Source: CAVXHV01 sp963761445
GTDB lineage: Bacteria; Planctomycetota; Planctomycetia; Isosphaerales; Isosphaeraceae
NCBI GenBank assembly: GCA_963761445.1
Contig: CAVXHV010000019.1
Coordinates: 124,001-188,000 of the forward strand
Length of the DNA stretch: 64,000 nt
Direction: 5' to 3'
The notes beneath the pieces are model-generated. The model worked only from the letters and a program-made list of their open reading frames with translations. It was not told the origin of the DNA and searched no databases. Each line of letters opens with the position of its first letter. Within the stretch, counting starts at the first letter, position 1. Below, one piece after another: positions 55,111 through 64,000 of the stretch. A program made the position numbers and the translations under genes.

Positions 55111-58100
55111 ATGCCTGTCGTGCGACTTTCGAGCCTGGCGCTGACTCTTGCTTTCTTCTCGTGCTTCGACCTGAATGTCGCCAGTGGCCAACAGCCCGCC
55201 CCGGTAGAAAACGTCTCGTCATTCCCCCCGCGCACAGCGGCCGAAGAACAGAAAGCCCTCCACGCACCGCCGGGCTTCGAAATCCAGCTCGTGGCATCCG
55301 AACCCGAGATCAACAAGCCGCTCAACCTCGCCTTTGACGACCGTGGCCGCCTCTGGGTCACCAGCACCGTCGAGTATCCCTACCCGGCCAAGGAGGGCAC
55401 TCGCCCGCGCGATTCCGTCAAGATCCTCTCGGACTTCCGGGCCGATGGCCGGGCACAGAAAGTGGAAACATTCGCCGATGGCTTGAATATTCCCATCGGG
55501 CTCTTGCCGATGCCATCAGCAAACGCCGCGATCGTGCACAATATCCCCAGAATCTACATGCTCAAAGACACCGACGGCGACGGCAAGGCCGATACCCGTG
55601 ACGCGCTCTATGGAGTCTTCGGCAACCGCGATACGCACGGAATGACGAATGCGTTCACCTGGGGATTCGACGGCTGGATCTATGCTTGCCACGGGTATGC
55701 CAACGACTCGAAGGTGCAGGGAAGCGACCATCGCCCGATCACCATGAACTCGGGAAATACCTACCGGATGAGGGCCGACGGCTCGCACGCGGAGTACTTC
55801 ACCCACGGCCAGGTCAACCCGTTCGGGCTGGCTTTTGACCCGCTCGACAACCTTTATTCGTGCGACTGCCACAGCCAGCCGCTCTATCAGCTCTTGAGAG
55901 GCGCCTACTATCCCAGCTTCGGCAAGCCCGACGACGGCCTGGGCTTTGGCCCCGAGATGGTGAACACCGACCACGGCTCAACAGGCATCGGCGGCATCAG
56001 CTTTTACACGGCCGACCAGTACCCCGAGGCCTATCGCGGCACCACATTCATCGGCAATGTGGTCACGAACCGCATCAACCACGACCGCATCGAGTGGCAC
56101 GGTTCGTCGCCGAAGGGCGCGCCAGCAGGCCGACTTCGTCTGGAGCGAAGACAACTGGTTCCACCCCGTCGACATCGAGCTGGGCCCCGACGGCGCGCTC
56201 TACGTCGCCGACTTCTATAACTCGATCATCGGCCACTACGAAGTGCCGCTGACGCACCCGGCCCGCGACCGCACGCGCGGCCGCATCTGGCGGGTCGTGT
56301 ACAAAGGCACCGAAGGAAAGCCCGCACCACCGCCTTCGGCGATTGATCGAACCAAATCACCGGTCGACGAGCTGATCAAGGACCTGGGCCACCCCAACCT
56401 GATTGTTCGGATCACGGCCGCCAACCAGCTCGTCGACCGAGGCGGCGCCGAGGGGCTCTCCGCCGTGCGCACGGTCGTCGGCCCGGGCTCGCCCGTTCGC
56501 CAACGAGTGCATGCGCTCTGGGTAGTTAACCGCCAGAACGCGCTCGACGACGCAACGCTTCTGGCCTGCGCAGGCGACCAGGACCGCGAGCTCCGCGTGC
56601 ACAGCCTCAAGGCACTCGCCGAACGACCCGAAATCTCTCCGGCTTTTTCCGACGTCGCGAAGAGCCGGCTGAACGATTCGGATCCGTTCGTTCGGCGGGC
56701 TGCTGCGGAAGTGCTGGGAAGACACCCGGCGCTTTCCAACATCAAGCCGCTGCTCGCGCTTCGCCAGTCCGCGCCGGCCGATGACACCCACTTGATCCAT
56801 GTATCCAGAATGGCGCTTCGCGATCAACTGCTGGACGCACCGGTCTGGCCGCAACTCACCAAGCTGGAGTTGAGCGAGCGCGACCGCCGCGACATCGCCG
56901 ACGTCGTCACCGGTGTGCACAGCGAGCAGGCGGCTGCCTTTCTGCTGGAACAGATTCAGCAGCTTGAGTATCCCCAGGCGACGCTCGCACGATTCATCCA
57001 CCACATTGCCCGGTATGGAGCCCAAGCCTCAACCGACAAGCTGGCGGCATTTGCCGATCCGCAGAAGCGGAGTGCGGCACAACGGCTGGAGCTGCTCAAA
57101 GCGATTCAACAAGGGTTCCAGGAACGAGGAGCACCGCTCGCGCAAGAAGCGCGGCAAGAGGCCGCCCGGCTAGCCGGCGAGCTGCTGGCCTCGAGCGCCC
57201 CCCGGACATCACGCTGGGAATCGACGTCGTGCGCGATTTTGAGTTCCGCGACATGCAGGCCGCACTGGTACGGGTGATCGATCGGAGTGACTTGCCCGAG
57301 CCGCCCCGCTCGCACGCGATGGGTGCCCTCACGGTGATCGACCCCAGAAAGAACCTGGTGACGATCGAACGCGTACTCACAGACGCCGCCAAGCCGATGG
57401 GGATGCGCATGTGGGCGGCTTATTTGCTCGGCGGCATTGATCGCGCCGAGGCACGAGCGGCCCTCGTAAATATCCTGCCGGTCGCTCCCGAGCGTCTCCA
57501 AGGTGCCGTTGCGTCGGCGCTCGTGCGGCGGCGGGAAGGGGCCGATGCCCTCTTGAACGCGATCGCATCCGGCAAGGGCTCAGCGCGGCGTGCTCCAGGA
57601 CCGGAACGTGACGATCAACCTGGAGAGCTCAGGCCTGCCGAATGTGACCGATCGAATCGCCGCCTTGCTCAAGGGCCTGCCAGCCGCGGATGCCAAGCTC
57701 AATGCGCTCTTCGAACGGCGCCGCGACGGCTTTCAGCGTGCGAAGGCAGACGCTGGCCTCGGGGCCAAGGTCTTTGAAAAGCACTGTGCGGTCTGCCACC
57801 TGATGGCGGGCAAGGGAGCCAAGGTCGGCCCGCAGCTCGACGGCATCGGCACTCGCGGACTGGACCGGCTGATGGAAGACATCCTCGATCCCAACCGGAA
57901 CGTGGACCAGACGCTGCGGGTCACGAATCTCGCGCTCAAGAACGGCCAGATCGTCTCGGGGCTGATCTTGCGAGAAGAGGGTGAGGTGTTGATCATCGCC
58001 GACGCGCAAGGCAAGGAAGTGCGCGTGCCCAAGTCGTCAGTGGATGAAAAAACCGCGTCCACGCTCTCACCGATGCCGGCGAACCTCGTCGACCAAATCG

Positions 58101-58189
58101 CCGAGGGCGACTTTTACAATCTGATGGCGTTCCTGCTCTCGAAACGAGATACAGCGCCGCCAGCGAATAATGCCGGGGGGTCGAAGTAG
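55111..58189 (+). CDS. Secreted planctomycete dehydrogenase/HEAT/haem-binding protein (frame interrupted three times)
   Basis: After correction about 1025 residues. A signal peptide (LALTLAFFSCFDLNVASG) is followed by a propeller-type putative membrane-bound dehydrogenase domain (HAPPGFEIQLVASEPEINKP, TDGDGKADTRDALY, NWFHPVDIELGPDGALYVAD). HEAT-like helices follow (FVRRAAAEVLGRHPALS). A C-terminal haem-binding domain has one CxxCH (CAVCH) and GPQLDGIGTRG. Frame breaks lie at 56125 (extra base), near 57200 (C lost from a run of C) and at 57589 (extra base). GGAGAG precedes ATG 55111. The family is expanded in Planctomycetes; the substrate is unknown. Confidence 0.9.
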
Positions 58190-58252
58190 ACCGAGGTTTC
58201 GAGTCGCGACCCCGGCCGCGCGTCCCGTGACCGGATGCCCAACTATCCCTTT

Positions 58253-58273
58253 CCCCCCCTTACGAAGGGGGGG
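58253..58273. repeat. Poly-C/poly-G hairpin
   Basis: CCCCCCC-TTACGAA-GGGGGGG: seven-base arms around a seven-base loop, followed by CCA and a second G-run. It is an intergenic palindrome directly after the dehydrogenase gene. With no U-tract it is not a classical terminator, but it could protect the transcript 3' end. Confidence 0.7.
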
Positions 58274-58371
58274 CCAGGGGGGGTGCACCCCGTCACTCGC
58301 CAGTGCCTTTCGGTCGCGGCCACATAATGCGTAGAATGGAATGTGGAAACTGCTATCGGAGGGACCTGGTC

Positions 58372-58725
58372 ATGAAGGAACCTAAGATCATCGACATTGG
58401 CCGTGGACCGCAGATCGAGGGATCGCGGATCACAGTCTTTGACATCCTCGATTATGTCAACGCCGACTGGCATCCCACACAGATTGCGCTCCTGTTCCGT
58501 ATCAGTTCGCGACAGGTCGAGGCCGCCGTGCAATATATTGCGGAACACAAAGACGAAGTGATGGACCAGTACAATCGAATCCTGGAGCGATCTGCGCGTG
58601 GGAATCCGCCTGAGCTTCAAGCGAAGCTGGATGCCGGACACGAGCGATTTCTAGCCATGGTCCGCGATCGGCGAAAGGGCGAAGATTCGGGAGAGCACGA
58701 TGCGGGGAGTTCTAGCGGACCATAA
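58372..58725 (+). CDS. DUF433 antitoxin-like protein
   Basis: 117 residues. IIDIGRGPQIEGSRITVFDI followed by LDYVNADWHPTQIALLF and the helix-turn-helix end (ISSRQVEAAVQYIAEHKDEV) is the DUF433 pattern, a winged-helix DNA-binding antitoxin. ATG 58372 has GGAGGG nine bases upstream. It overlaps the next gene, a PIN-like protein, by 26 bases, as in known DUF433/PIN-like pairs. Confidence 0.83.
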   Translation: MKEPKIIDIGRGPQIEGSRITVFDILDYVNADWHPTQIALLFRISSRQVEAAVQYIAEHKDEVMDQYNRILERSARGNPPELQAKLDAGHERFLAMVRDRRKGEDSGEHDAGSSSGP

Positions 58726-59107
58726 CGTCGAGGGAATTCTAGAAGCACTCGGTTACGTCTGGTTTTCCGACACTTGGCGTGACATTTTTGTGCAGCTCAG
58801 CCTGTCGATCGAATACTTCGATTCCGTTGGCCTCTCCCCAGATTCCGCCGACTCCGTCGTCTGGAAGACCTGCCAGGATGAACAACTGGTCCTGATTACT
58901 GCGAATCGAAATGCAGACGGGCCAGAGTCACTGGAGGCTGTCATTCGGCGCGACACTCAGCCGGATAGCCTGCCCGTGTTCACCCTCGCCGACCCCCAAC
59001 GCATATTGCAAGATCGAGTCTACGCCATCAAAACGGCAGAACGATTGCTTGAATACCTGCTCGAGATCGAACGACACCTCGGCGCCGGCCGGATTTACGT
59101 GCCCTGA
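58700..59107 (+). CDS. PIN-like (DUF5615-type) toxin candidate
   Basis: 135 residues. VLADHNVEGI at the N-terminus and the middle WKTCQDEQLVLITANRN resemble the acidic core of DUF5615-like PIN proteins, though the second acidic motif reads TAN rather than TxD. The remainder (RLLEYLLEIERHLGAGRIYV) is helical. Linkage to a DUF433 gene is the main support. It is uninterrupted. Confidence 0.65.
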   Translation: MRGVLADHNVEGILEALGYVWFSDTWRDIFVQLSLSIEYFDSVGLSPDSADSVVWKTCQDEQLVLITANRNADGPESLEAVIRRDTQPDSLPVFTLADPQRILQDRVYAIKTAERLLEYLLEIERHLGAGRIYVP

Positions 59108-59207
59108 GTGTGTCTATCCATACTTCCGCCTCAATCCGCCAGACCGCGCCAAGCCGATGTGAGACTGTGGAGCGGCAAAGAATGTCGGCGATCGCGCCCG
59201 CGCGCTG

Positions 59208-60491
59208 TTATCCGACCACCACCGGCAGCACGTAAGGCCCCTTGGGAATAACTGCCACCTGGGCAAGCGGCCCGTACTCCGCAAGCGAATCCGCCACGGC
59301 TCCCTCAACAGTCGCCGCCGGCTCGACAAAGCACGACGCCAGCACGTCAGCCGGCAGCCCATCCGAGACGATCTTCACCCGCGCCTTGCGGCGCACCTTG
59401 GCCAGCTCTTCGAGCTGCCACTGGTCAAGCACAAAGTAGTCCTTGCCGAGGATCCGCTCCATGAACACGTCGAGCGACGGGTTCTCGCGAAAGAGCGACT
59501 GGAATTCAGGGCTGCCCAGGCCCTCGGAGAGACTGGCCGCCAGGATGATCGTGCCGCCTTGTTTCACGATCGGCAGGCAGCCCGTCAGACCCTTCACGGC
59601 CTGGTAAAAGGTCGTGTCCAGCGGATATCCGGCCGAACTGGTGACCACGATGTCGACCGGCTCGGAAACATCGGCCCTGCACACATTCGACATGAACCGA
59701 ACGCCTTCGAGAAACGCCTTCTCCATATCGCCGGCGACCACCGACGTGACGCGGCGGTCGCTGTCGAGCGTGACGTTCACGATGAAGTCGCAACCGGCCA
59801 TCCGCGCGATCTGGGTGTTCTCCTCGTGCACCGGGTTGCCATCAAGAATCCCGCAGTCGGCCCTGGGATGCTCGAGCAATTCGGGACCGTGCCAGCGCTT
59901 GACGGTCTCGAGCGCCGCAACGCCGGGGCAGATCAGTTTGCGGCCGCCGGAATAGCCGGCCATCAGGTGAGGCTCGATCAACCCGGTCGCGATCTTGAGC
60001 GAGGCCTTCACATACCGGCTGTCAATCCAGCCGGGAATGCCCCGCGCGGTCGTGCCGACGAACGTATGCTCGTCAAGCCGGGTGCCGAAGTGGTCTTCGA
60101 CGCGATACCCGGCCACGATCTCCGGCCCGAGCATCTCGAGCTTTTCCGCCTCGGTGCTGGGACGGTGCAAGCCGGTCGCAACCAGAATCAAGATGTTCTC
60201 ACACGATAGGCCCGCTTCCCGCAGAACCTGGAGAGTTGGCCGCAGAATCGTCTGGTTGGGCACGGGCCGCGTGATGTCGCAGATCAGGATGCACGCGTCT
60301 TTGCGGCCCTCCGCCAGCGCACGCAGCGATTCGCTGCCGATCGGCTTCTCGAGCGCCGCGGCGACGGCAGCTTCGGGATCTTCAAGCGGAGGCACGTGCT
60401 TGATCGCCAGGGGGCCGACCACGCGATCTGCGGGGAGGCTCACGGGTAATCCGGTACGTCCGTAGTCGAGCGTGAATTGGCGTGACTTCAT
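59208..60491 (-). CDS. larA: Nickel-dependent lactate racemase family protein (LarA/DUF2088)
   Basis: 427 residues, complete. LarA-type motifs: ICDITRPVPN, VATGLHRPS, DHFGTRLDEH, and ATGLIEPHLMAGYSGGRKLI with the Lys region where the nickel-pincer cofactor would attach in characterised LarA. It interconverts 2-hydroxy acids, lactate or another. The cofactor genes larB, larC and larE are not in this window, so they must be elsewhere, or the protein has another substrate or state. The genes on either side are unrelated. Confidence 0.85.
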   Translation of the reverse strand: MKSRQFTLDYGRTGLPVSLPADRVVGPLAIKHVPPLEDPEAAVAAALEKPIGSESLRALAEGRKDACILICDITRPVPNQTILRPTLQVLREAGLSCENILILVATGLHRPSTEAEKLEMLGPEIVAGYRVEDHFGTRLDEHTFVGTTARGIPGWIDSRYVKASLKIATGLIEPHLMAGYSGGRKLICPGVAALETVKRWHGPELLEHPRADCGILDGNPVHEENTQIARMAGCDFIVNVTLDSDRRVTSVVAGDMEKAFLEGVRFMSNVCRADVSEPVDIVVTSSAGYPLDTTFYQAVKGLTGCLPIVKQGGTIILAASLSEGLGSPEFQSLFRENPSLDVFMERILGKDYFVLDQWQLEELAKVRRKARVKIVSDGLPADVLASCFVEPAATVEGAVADSLAEYGPLAQVAVIPKGPYVLPVVVG

Positions 60492-60520
60492 GTTGCTCTG
60501 GATTCCGTGATGAACAAAAT

Positions 60521-60543
60521 CGTCAGGCTAAAGCCTGACCTAC
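60521..60543. repeat. Palindromic repeat copy
   Basis: CGTCAGGCTAAAGCCTGACC and then TAC. The CTA at its right end supplies the stop codon (TAG on the lower strand) of the DUF1080 gene, so the element abuts that coding sequence. Confidence 0.85.
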
Positions 60544-61379
60544 TTCGCTCGTATGTAAATGTTTCGATACGCCACGGGGCCGTGGTCGCCCTGCAAAAGA
60601 ATCGGGCCGGGGCGGTCCGGACCGTCGAGGCTCGCACGCGTGCCGCCTTCGCCGAAATCCCCGACGTAGCGGCCGTTTTCTTCACGAAGCTTCACTCGCA
60701 ATTCGTCAGGCTTGCCCGTGTTCTCCTGATTGAGTCGAACAAAGGCATCGCGGTCCGTCTCGCCATAGCGGACGTCGTGGTCCTTGTAAACCGTCTTGCC
60801 GTTCCAGAGCAAAGTCAACTTCTTGCCGGCCAGCGTGATGTCGTAGGTCTGCCACTGGCCCGGCGGCTTCGAAAAATTCTCACGCGGAAATGCCCGTTCA
60901 TACAGAGCACCGCAGTCGTGAAACCCCAGCTTCGGCTTGCCATAACTATCGAAGACCTGAATCTCGAAAAGCCCGCGATTGTACACGCCGGAATTGCTTC
61001 CCTTGGGTACGGTGAATTCAATGTGGAGCTCGTAATCCGCGAACGACTCGTCGGTCATGATATCAGACCCGCGGCCGTCGTCACCGCAGAGCAGCGCCGA
61101 TCCAGAGCCACCGCCGGAGCCAATAGGTTCAAGCCGAGACGGGTCCGCCGGGGCCAAGCGGACGTCGTCAGAGACTCTCCAAACTTTCTTGGCACTTGAA
61201 TTTCGAAACTTCCAACCGGAAAGGTCCTTGCCGTTGAACAGAGGCTTCCAGCCTTCGCTGCTCGGAAACGTCCTCGAAACCGGAGCTTGAGACGTTCGAT
61301 CATCGGCACGCGACACTCCGGTCACGAGCAAGCCGACGATGATCGAGACGAGCAGAGCCCAGCGGATCGAACGCGGCAT
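60540..61379 (-). CDS. DUF1080 secreted protein
   Basis: 279 residues. The signal peptide (WALLVSIIVGLLVTGVSRA) is followed by the DUF1080 (3-keto-disaccharide hydrolase) jelly-roll fold: GWKPLFNGKDLSGWKF at the start, YELHIEFTVPKGSNSGVYNRG in the middle and DHGPVAYRNIYIR at the end. The family is greatly expanded in planctomycetes and acts outside the cytoplasm on sugars in the members studied. It is uninterrupted. An aldo/keto reductase gene diverges from it. Confidence 0.88.
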   Translation of the reverse strand: MPRSIRWALLVSIIVGLLVTGVSRADDRTSQAPVSRTFPSSEGWKPLFNGKDLSGWKFRNSSAKKVWRVSDDVRLAPADPSRLEPIGSGGGSGSALLCGDDGRGSDIMTDESFADYELHIEFTVPKGSNSGVYNRGLFEIQVFDSYGKPKLGFHDCGALYERAFPRENFSKPPGQWQTYDITLAGKKLTLLWNGKTVYKDHDVRYGETDRDAFVRLNQENTGKPDELRVKLREENGRYVGDFGEGGTRASLDGPDRPGPILLQGDHGPVAYRNIYIRAK

Positions 61380-61407
61380 GGCGAGTGCACCCTTCGATTG
61401 GCCGTAG

Positions 61408-61430
61408 GTAGGTCAGGCTTTAGCCTGACG
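61408..61430. repeat. Palindromic repeat copy
   Basis: GTAGGTCAGGCTTTAGCCTG and then ACG, a full-length copy in the region between the divergent DUF1080 and aldo/keto reductase genes. Confidence 0.85.
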
Positions 61431-61569
61431 ATTCCATTCATCACGCAATCCAGAGCAACATGAAATCGACGGAATATCACCCGCCTCGTCGACAGCAGCT
61501 CTGGTTCGAAGATACCATCTGGCGAGTGCGATGTCCCCATCAGTCTCTCCGATCAGGAGGCTCTTGCTC

Positions 61570-62616
61570 ATGCGGCCATACACAAACAAGTCCGAGACGC
61601 TGAACGTTCCAAACCGGCGAGAATTCCTGGAAGCAAGTGCCACAGGTGTCGCGGCGACCGCCTTGGCGTGGACAAACACCGAGGCCGCCGCGGCGGCAAA
61701 TGCCGAAGGGATCCCCATGCGGCCCCTGGGGAAATCCGGCGAGATGGTCACCATGATCTGCCTGGGCGGCTATCACAGCAGCGTGCACCCCGATGAGAAT
61801 GACAGCATCAGATTGATCCAGCGTGCGATCGACGAAGGGATCACGTTCCTCGACAACGCCTGGGATTATCACGACGGCCGCGCCGAAGAGCGCATGGGAA
61901 AGGCGATCTCGCAGGGAAACCGGCGCGAGAAGGTCTTCCTCATGACCAAGTGCTGCGGCCGCACCGCCAAGGACGCCCAATCCCATCTGGAAGACAGCCT
62001 GCGGCGGCTCCGCACCGATCATCTGGATCTCTGGCAGTTCCACGAGATTGTCTACGACAACGATCCCGACTGGATCTTTGCCGCGGACGGAGCGATCGAG
62101 ACGGCCCTCAAAGCCAAGGAACAAGGAAAGATTCGCTACCTGGGGTTCACGGGTCATAAAGATCCCTCGATCCATCTGAAAATGCTCGACAAGCCGTATC
62201 CCTGGGCGACCGCCCAGATGCCCCTCTCGGTGCTCGACGGCCAGTTCCGCAGCTTCGAGCAAAAAGTCTTGCCGGTATTGAACAGCCGCGGGATCGGGCC
62301 CATCGGCATGAAGAGCCTCGCAGGCAACGGGAAGATGATCAGCGACGGCGTGGTGACAATCGATGAGGCGCTGCGGTACGTGTTTTCCCTGCCGATCGCG
62401 ACCCTGGTCTCCGGAATCGATTCCGAGAAGGTGCTCGACCAGAACCTCAAGATCGTGCGCGAGTTCAAACCGATGACCCCAGAGGAACGCGCGGCAGTGG
62501 CCGAAAAGGTGCGATCGGTCGCCGGCGACGGGCGTTACGAGCTGTTCAAGACATCGAAGATGTACGACTCGGGGTATCATCGCAAGCAGCACGGGTTTTC
62601 GACAGCCGTGAGCTAG
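61570..62616 (+). CDS. Tat-exported aldo/keto reductase
   Basis: 348 residues from ATG 61570 (AGGAGG eight bases upstream). The N-terminus carries a twin-arginine signal (NRREFLEASATGVAATALAW). The barrel shows the reductase tetrad: D and Y in FLDNAWDYHDGRAEERMG, K in VFLMTKCCG and H in LDLWQFHEI. The reading MRPLGKSGEMVTMICLGGYH is typical of the family start. Export of an NADPH-type enzyme is unusual but common in planctomycete members of this group. Confidence 0.87.
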   Translation: MRPYTNKSETLNVPNRREFLEASATGVAATALAWTNTEAAAAANAEGIPMRPLGKSGEMVTMICLGGYHSSVHPDENDSIRLIQRAIDEGITFLDNAWDYHDGRAEERMGKAISQGNRREKVFLMTKCCGRTAKDAQSHLEDSLRRLRTDHLDLWQFHEIVYDNDPDWIFAADGAIETALKAKEQGKIRYLGFTGHKDPSIHLKMLDKPYPWATAQMPLSVLDGQFRSFEQKVLPVLNSRGIGPIGMKSLAGNGKMISDGVVTIDEALRYVFSLPIATLVSGIDSEKVLDQNLKIVREFKPMTPEERAAVAEKVRSVAGDGRYELFKTSKMYDSGYHRKQHGFSTAVS

Positions 62617-62630
62617 AACGAACAAAGGAG

Positions 62631-62653
62631 CGTCAGGCTAAAGCCTGACCTAC
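62631..62653. repeat. Palindromic repeat copy
   Basis: CGTCAGGCTAAAGCCTGACC and then TAC, located between the aldo/keto reductase stop and the next start codon, three bases upstream of that ATG. Confidence 0.85.
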
Positions 62654-62656
62654 GGC

Positions 62657-63889
62657 ATGGCGAACGTCTGGGAGATCGTCACCGCGACGTGCCAGCTTAC
62701 ATTGCGCCTGGTGATGGGCCTTGCGTTCGTTGGCGCCGTTTGTCGCAAAAGCGAGTCGCGGGCCTGGTGGCTCGGCTTCGCGGTACTCGGCTGGATCTAT
62801 CTGGAGGCCGCGCTCACACCCTCCGAATTCGCAGTGCCGCTTCCGACGGAGATGCTGTTGATGGCAGTGGGCCCCAGCATCATTCCGTTGGCTACGCGAA
62901 TGACCCCGCGGTGGGCGGGCCTGCTCGATGCGATGTTTTCGTTGTGGCACTGTCTCTGGGCGCTCCTGGCCGCCTTCTTCGGAGGATTCCTGGCCCGCCA
63001 GATCTTCGGAACGATCACCCGGCGCGAAGAGCAATCTCCATCGAGCCCCGGATCTGCCGAGCCGAGCGCTCGCCGCGGCATCGGCAGCGTGCTCCTTTAC
63101 TTGACGGGATTGGAGCTGGCAATCCTGATCATCGCCGGAGGCGCACTCCTTCCCTCACAGCTCTGGGCTGGGTTGACGTTCGTTCTCACCTGGTGGGTTC
63201 TTGGATTGCTCGCCCTTCGCGCATCTCGCGGGGAGCGGAATCGGAGAGTCCGTTCGCTTTTCGCCAGCGTTCTGGGTATCAGTTTACTGATCCTGTTCTT
63301 CGGCCGCTCGGATCTTGATCCCTGGCCGATTAGCCCCACCGTCGAGCTCCTCGACGACATTCGACCGTGGGTTCCGGCATTCATGAACGCATACCCCGCA
63401 GGCTGCGAGGTCCGTTCTGCTGCGAACGCTCGAGTTCACCAGGCGCTCGAGCAAAAGGTAAGAATGCATTTCGTCGAAGAGACGCCCTTGGAAGACGTGC
63501 TCGACTACGTTCAGAAGCAAACAGCCGATTCGGGCGGCAAACCCATTCGCATCGAGGTCGGTCCGCTCTATGAGGGAGGGGGTGAAGTTAACCTGACGAT
63601 GAGTCCATCGCTGAGGATGACCGACCTGGACGGTGTGCCGCTTCGCACGAGCTTGAAACTGGGCCTGGAACAGCTTGACCTCACCTACCAAGTACGCAAC
63701 GGTGTGCTCGTGATCCACTCGACCGAGTCAGGTGACCAGGTTCTTTTTTCCATCGGACGGAACGCATACCAGAGCGTCGGCCATTGCTTGCTGGCACTGA
63801 TTGCAGCCGGATTGGGCGGCGCTCTCGCTCCATTCGTGTGCAACGTGGCACGAAGACGAGAGCCTGCTGATTCTCACGGAATGGAATGA
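62657..63889 (+). CDS. Membrane protein with an STN-like domain, unknown function
   Basis: 410 residues. The first 210 contain about seven helices (LVMGLAFVGAVC, WWLGFAVLGWIYLEAAL, ALLAAFFGGFLARQIF, LLYLTGLELAILIIAGGALL, LTFVLTWWVLGLLAL, ASVLGISLLILFF). A soluble part then has two STN/secretin-like pieces (HFVEETPLEDVLDYVQKQT and GVPLRTSLKLGLEQLDLTY, then VRNGVLVIHST). A last helix is near the end. I do not recognise a family. The ATG lies next to a palindromic repeat with no clear ribosome site. Confidence 0.65.
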   Translation: MANVWEIVTATCQLTLRLVMGLAFVGAVCRKSESRAWWLGFAVLGWIYLEAALTPSEFAVPLPTEMLLMAVGPSIIPLATRMTPRWAGLLDAMFSLWHCLWALLAAFFGGFLARQIFGTITRREEQSPSSPGSAEPSARRGIGSVLLYLTGLELAILIIAGGALLPSQLWAGLTFVLTWWVLGLLALRASRGERNRRVRSLFASVLGISLLILFFGRSDLDPWPISPTVELLDDIRPWVPAFMNAYPAGCEVRSAANARVHQALEQKVRMHFVEETPLEDVLDYVQKQTADSGGKPIRIEVGPLYEGGGEVNLTMSPSLRMTDLDGVPLRTSLKLGLEQLDLTYQVRNGVLVIHSTESGDQVLFSIGRNAYQSVGHCLLALIAAGLGGALAPFVCNVARRREPADSHGME

Positions 63890-63904
63890 CACCCGGGGCA
63901 CGAA

Positions 63905-64000
63905 ATGCGATCGATTCACTTCTCGATTTCGCGGCTGATGGCGATGGTGCTCGCGTTGGCCCTGGCATTCGCCGCGCTGCGCACGGCCTCTGATACGTCG
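63905..64000 (+). CDS. Membrane or secreted protein, N-terminus only (runs off the window)
   Basis: 32 residues from ATG 63905: MRSIHFSISRLMAMVLALAL and then AFAALRTASDTS. The pattern of basic residues, SISRLMAMV and a short hydrophobic helix is typical of planctomycete membrane proteins of unknown function. It starts 15 bases after the previous gene and may be in an operon with it. Confidence 0.55.
   Translation, partial: MRSIHFSISRLMAMVLALALAFAALRTASDTS

Overview
The window is about 64 kb of GC-rich chromosome from a planctomycete, most like the Isosphaeraceae/Gemmataceae side of the phylum (lineage is inference). Pointers are a surface protein with the planctomycete extracellular N-terminal motif (LEGMEERCLLSG), a secreted membrane-bound-dehydrogenase/HEAT/haem-binding protein, a DUF1080 protein, Ser/Thr kinases with TPR or AAA modules, a very large signal peptidase I with planctomycete-type insertions, and an H-Xn-D pseudopilin-like (DUF1559-like) module.

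Layout. 0-4 kb: proB and two secreted proteins of unknown function. 4.1-19.5 kb: a complete 14-gene NADH:quinone oxidoreductase operon, nuoA to nuoN in canonical order, preceded by an intrinsic terminator and a perfect TGTGA-N6-TCACA palindrome. 19.5-31.3 kb: a secreted esterase with a MarR regulator, a giant kinase/ATPase/TPR protein, lysA, small VOC and DUF1569 proteins, a large secreted protein of unknown function and a VanZ-like protein. 31.5-40.8 kb: lepB, an ECF sigma factor with a membrane anti-sigma-like partner, then a leftward cluster lysS-lolC-lolD-ilvE-UspA/Nudix. 40.8-59.1 kb: an accessory region with toxin-antitoxin modules (several with toxins broken by deletion or rearrangement), a Ser/Thr kinase-TPR gene with its own sigma factor, a duplicated kinase 3' end, a beta-propeller surface protein, duplicated VOC and PIN fragments, the dehydrogenase gene and many short palindromic repeats. 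59.2-64 kb: an orphan larA, a DUF1080 protein, a Tat-exported aldo/keto reductase and two membrane proteins.

Reading frames. Many genes that should be intact (proB, nuoA, nuoG, nuoM, lysA, lepB, lolC, both kinases) are interrupted by single-base insertions or deletions, and protein homology continues across each break in another frame. nuoH has two compensating indels 14 bases apart. The simplest reading is uncorrected indel errors in the assembly. I therefore annotate these as single genes and give the break points. The internally deleted toxin genes and the duplicated gene pieces in the 42-54 kb region cannot be explained that way and look like real decay.

How the genes fit together. The nuo operon supplies the respiratory proton pump and probably responds to a CRP/FNR-family regulator. 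lepB, lolC/lolD, the surface protein and the secreted enzymes serve the cell envelope. Sigma factors paired with an anti-sigma-like protein and with a TPR kinase form two signalling units. No tRNA, rRNA, CRISPR array or insertion sequence with a transposase was seen.
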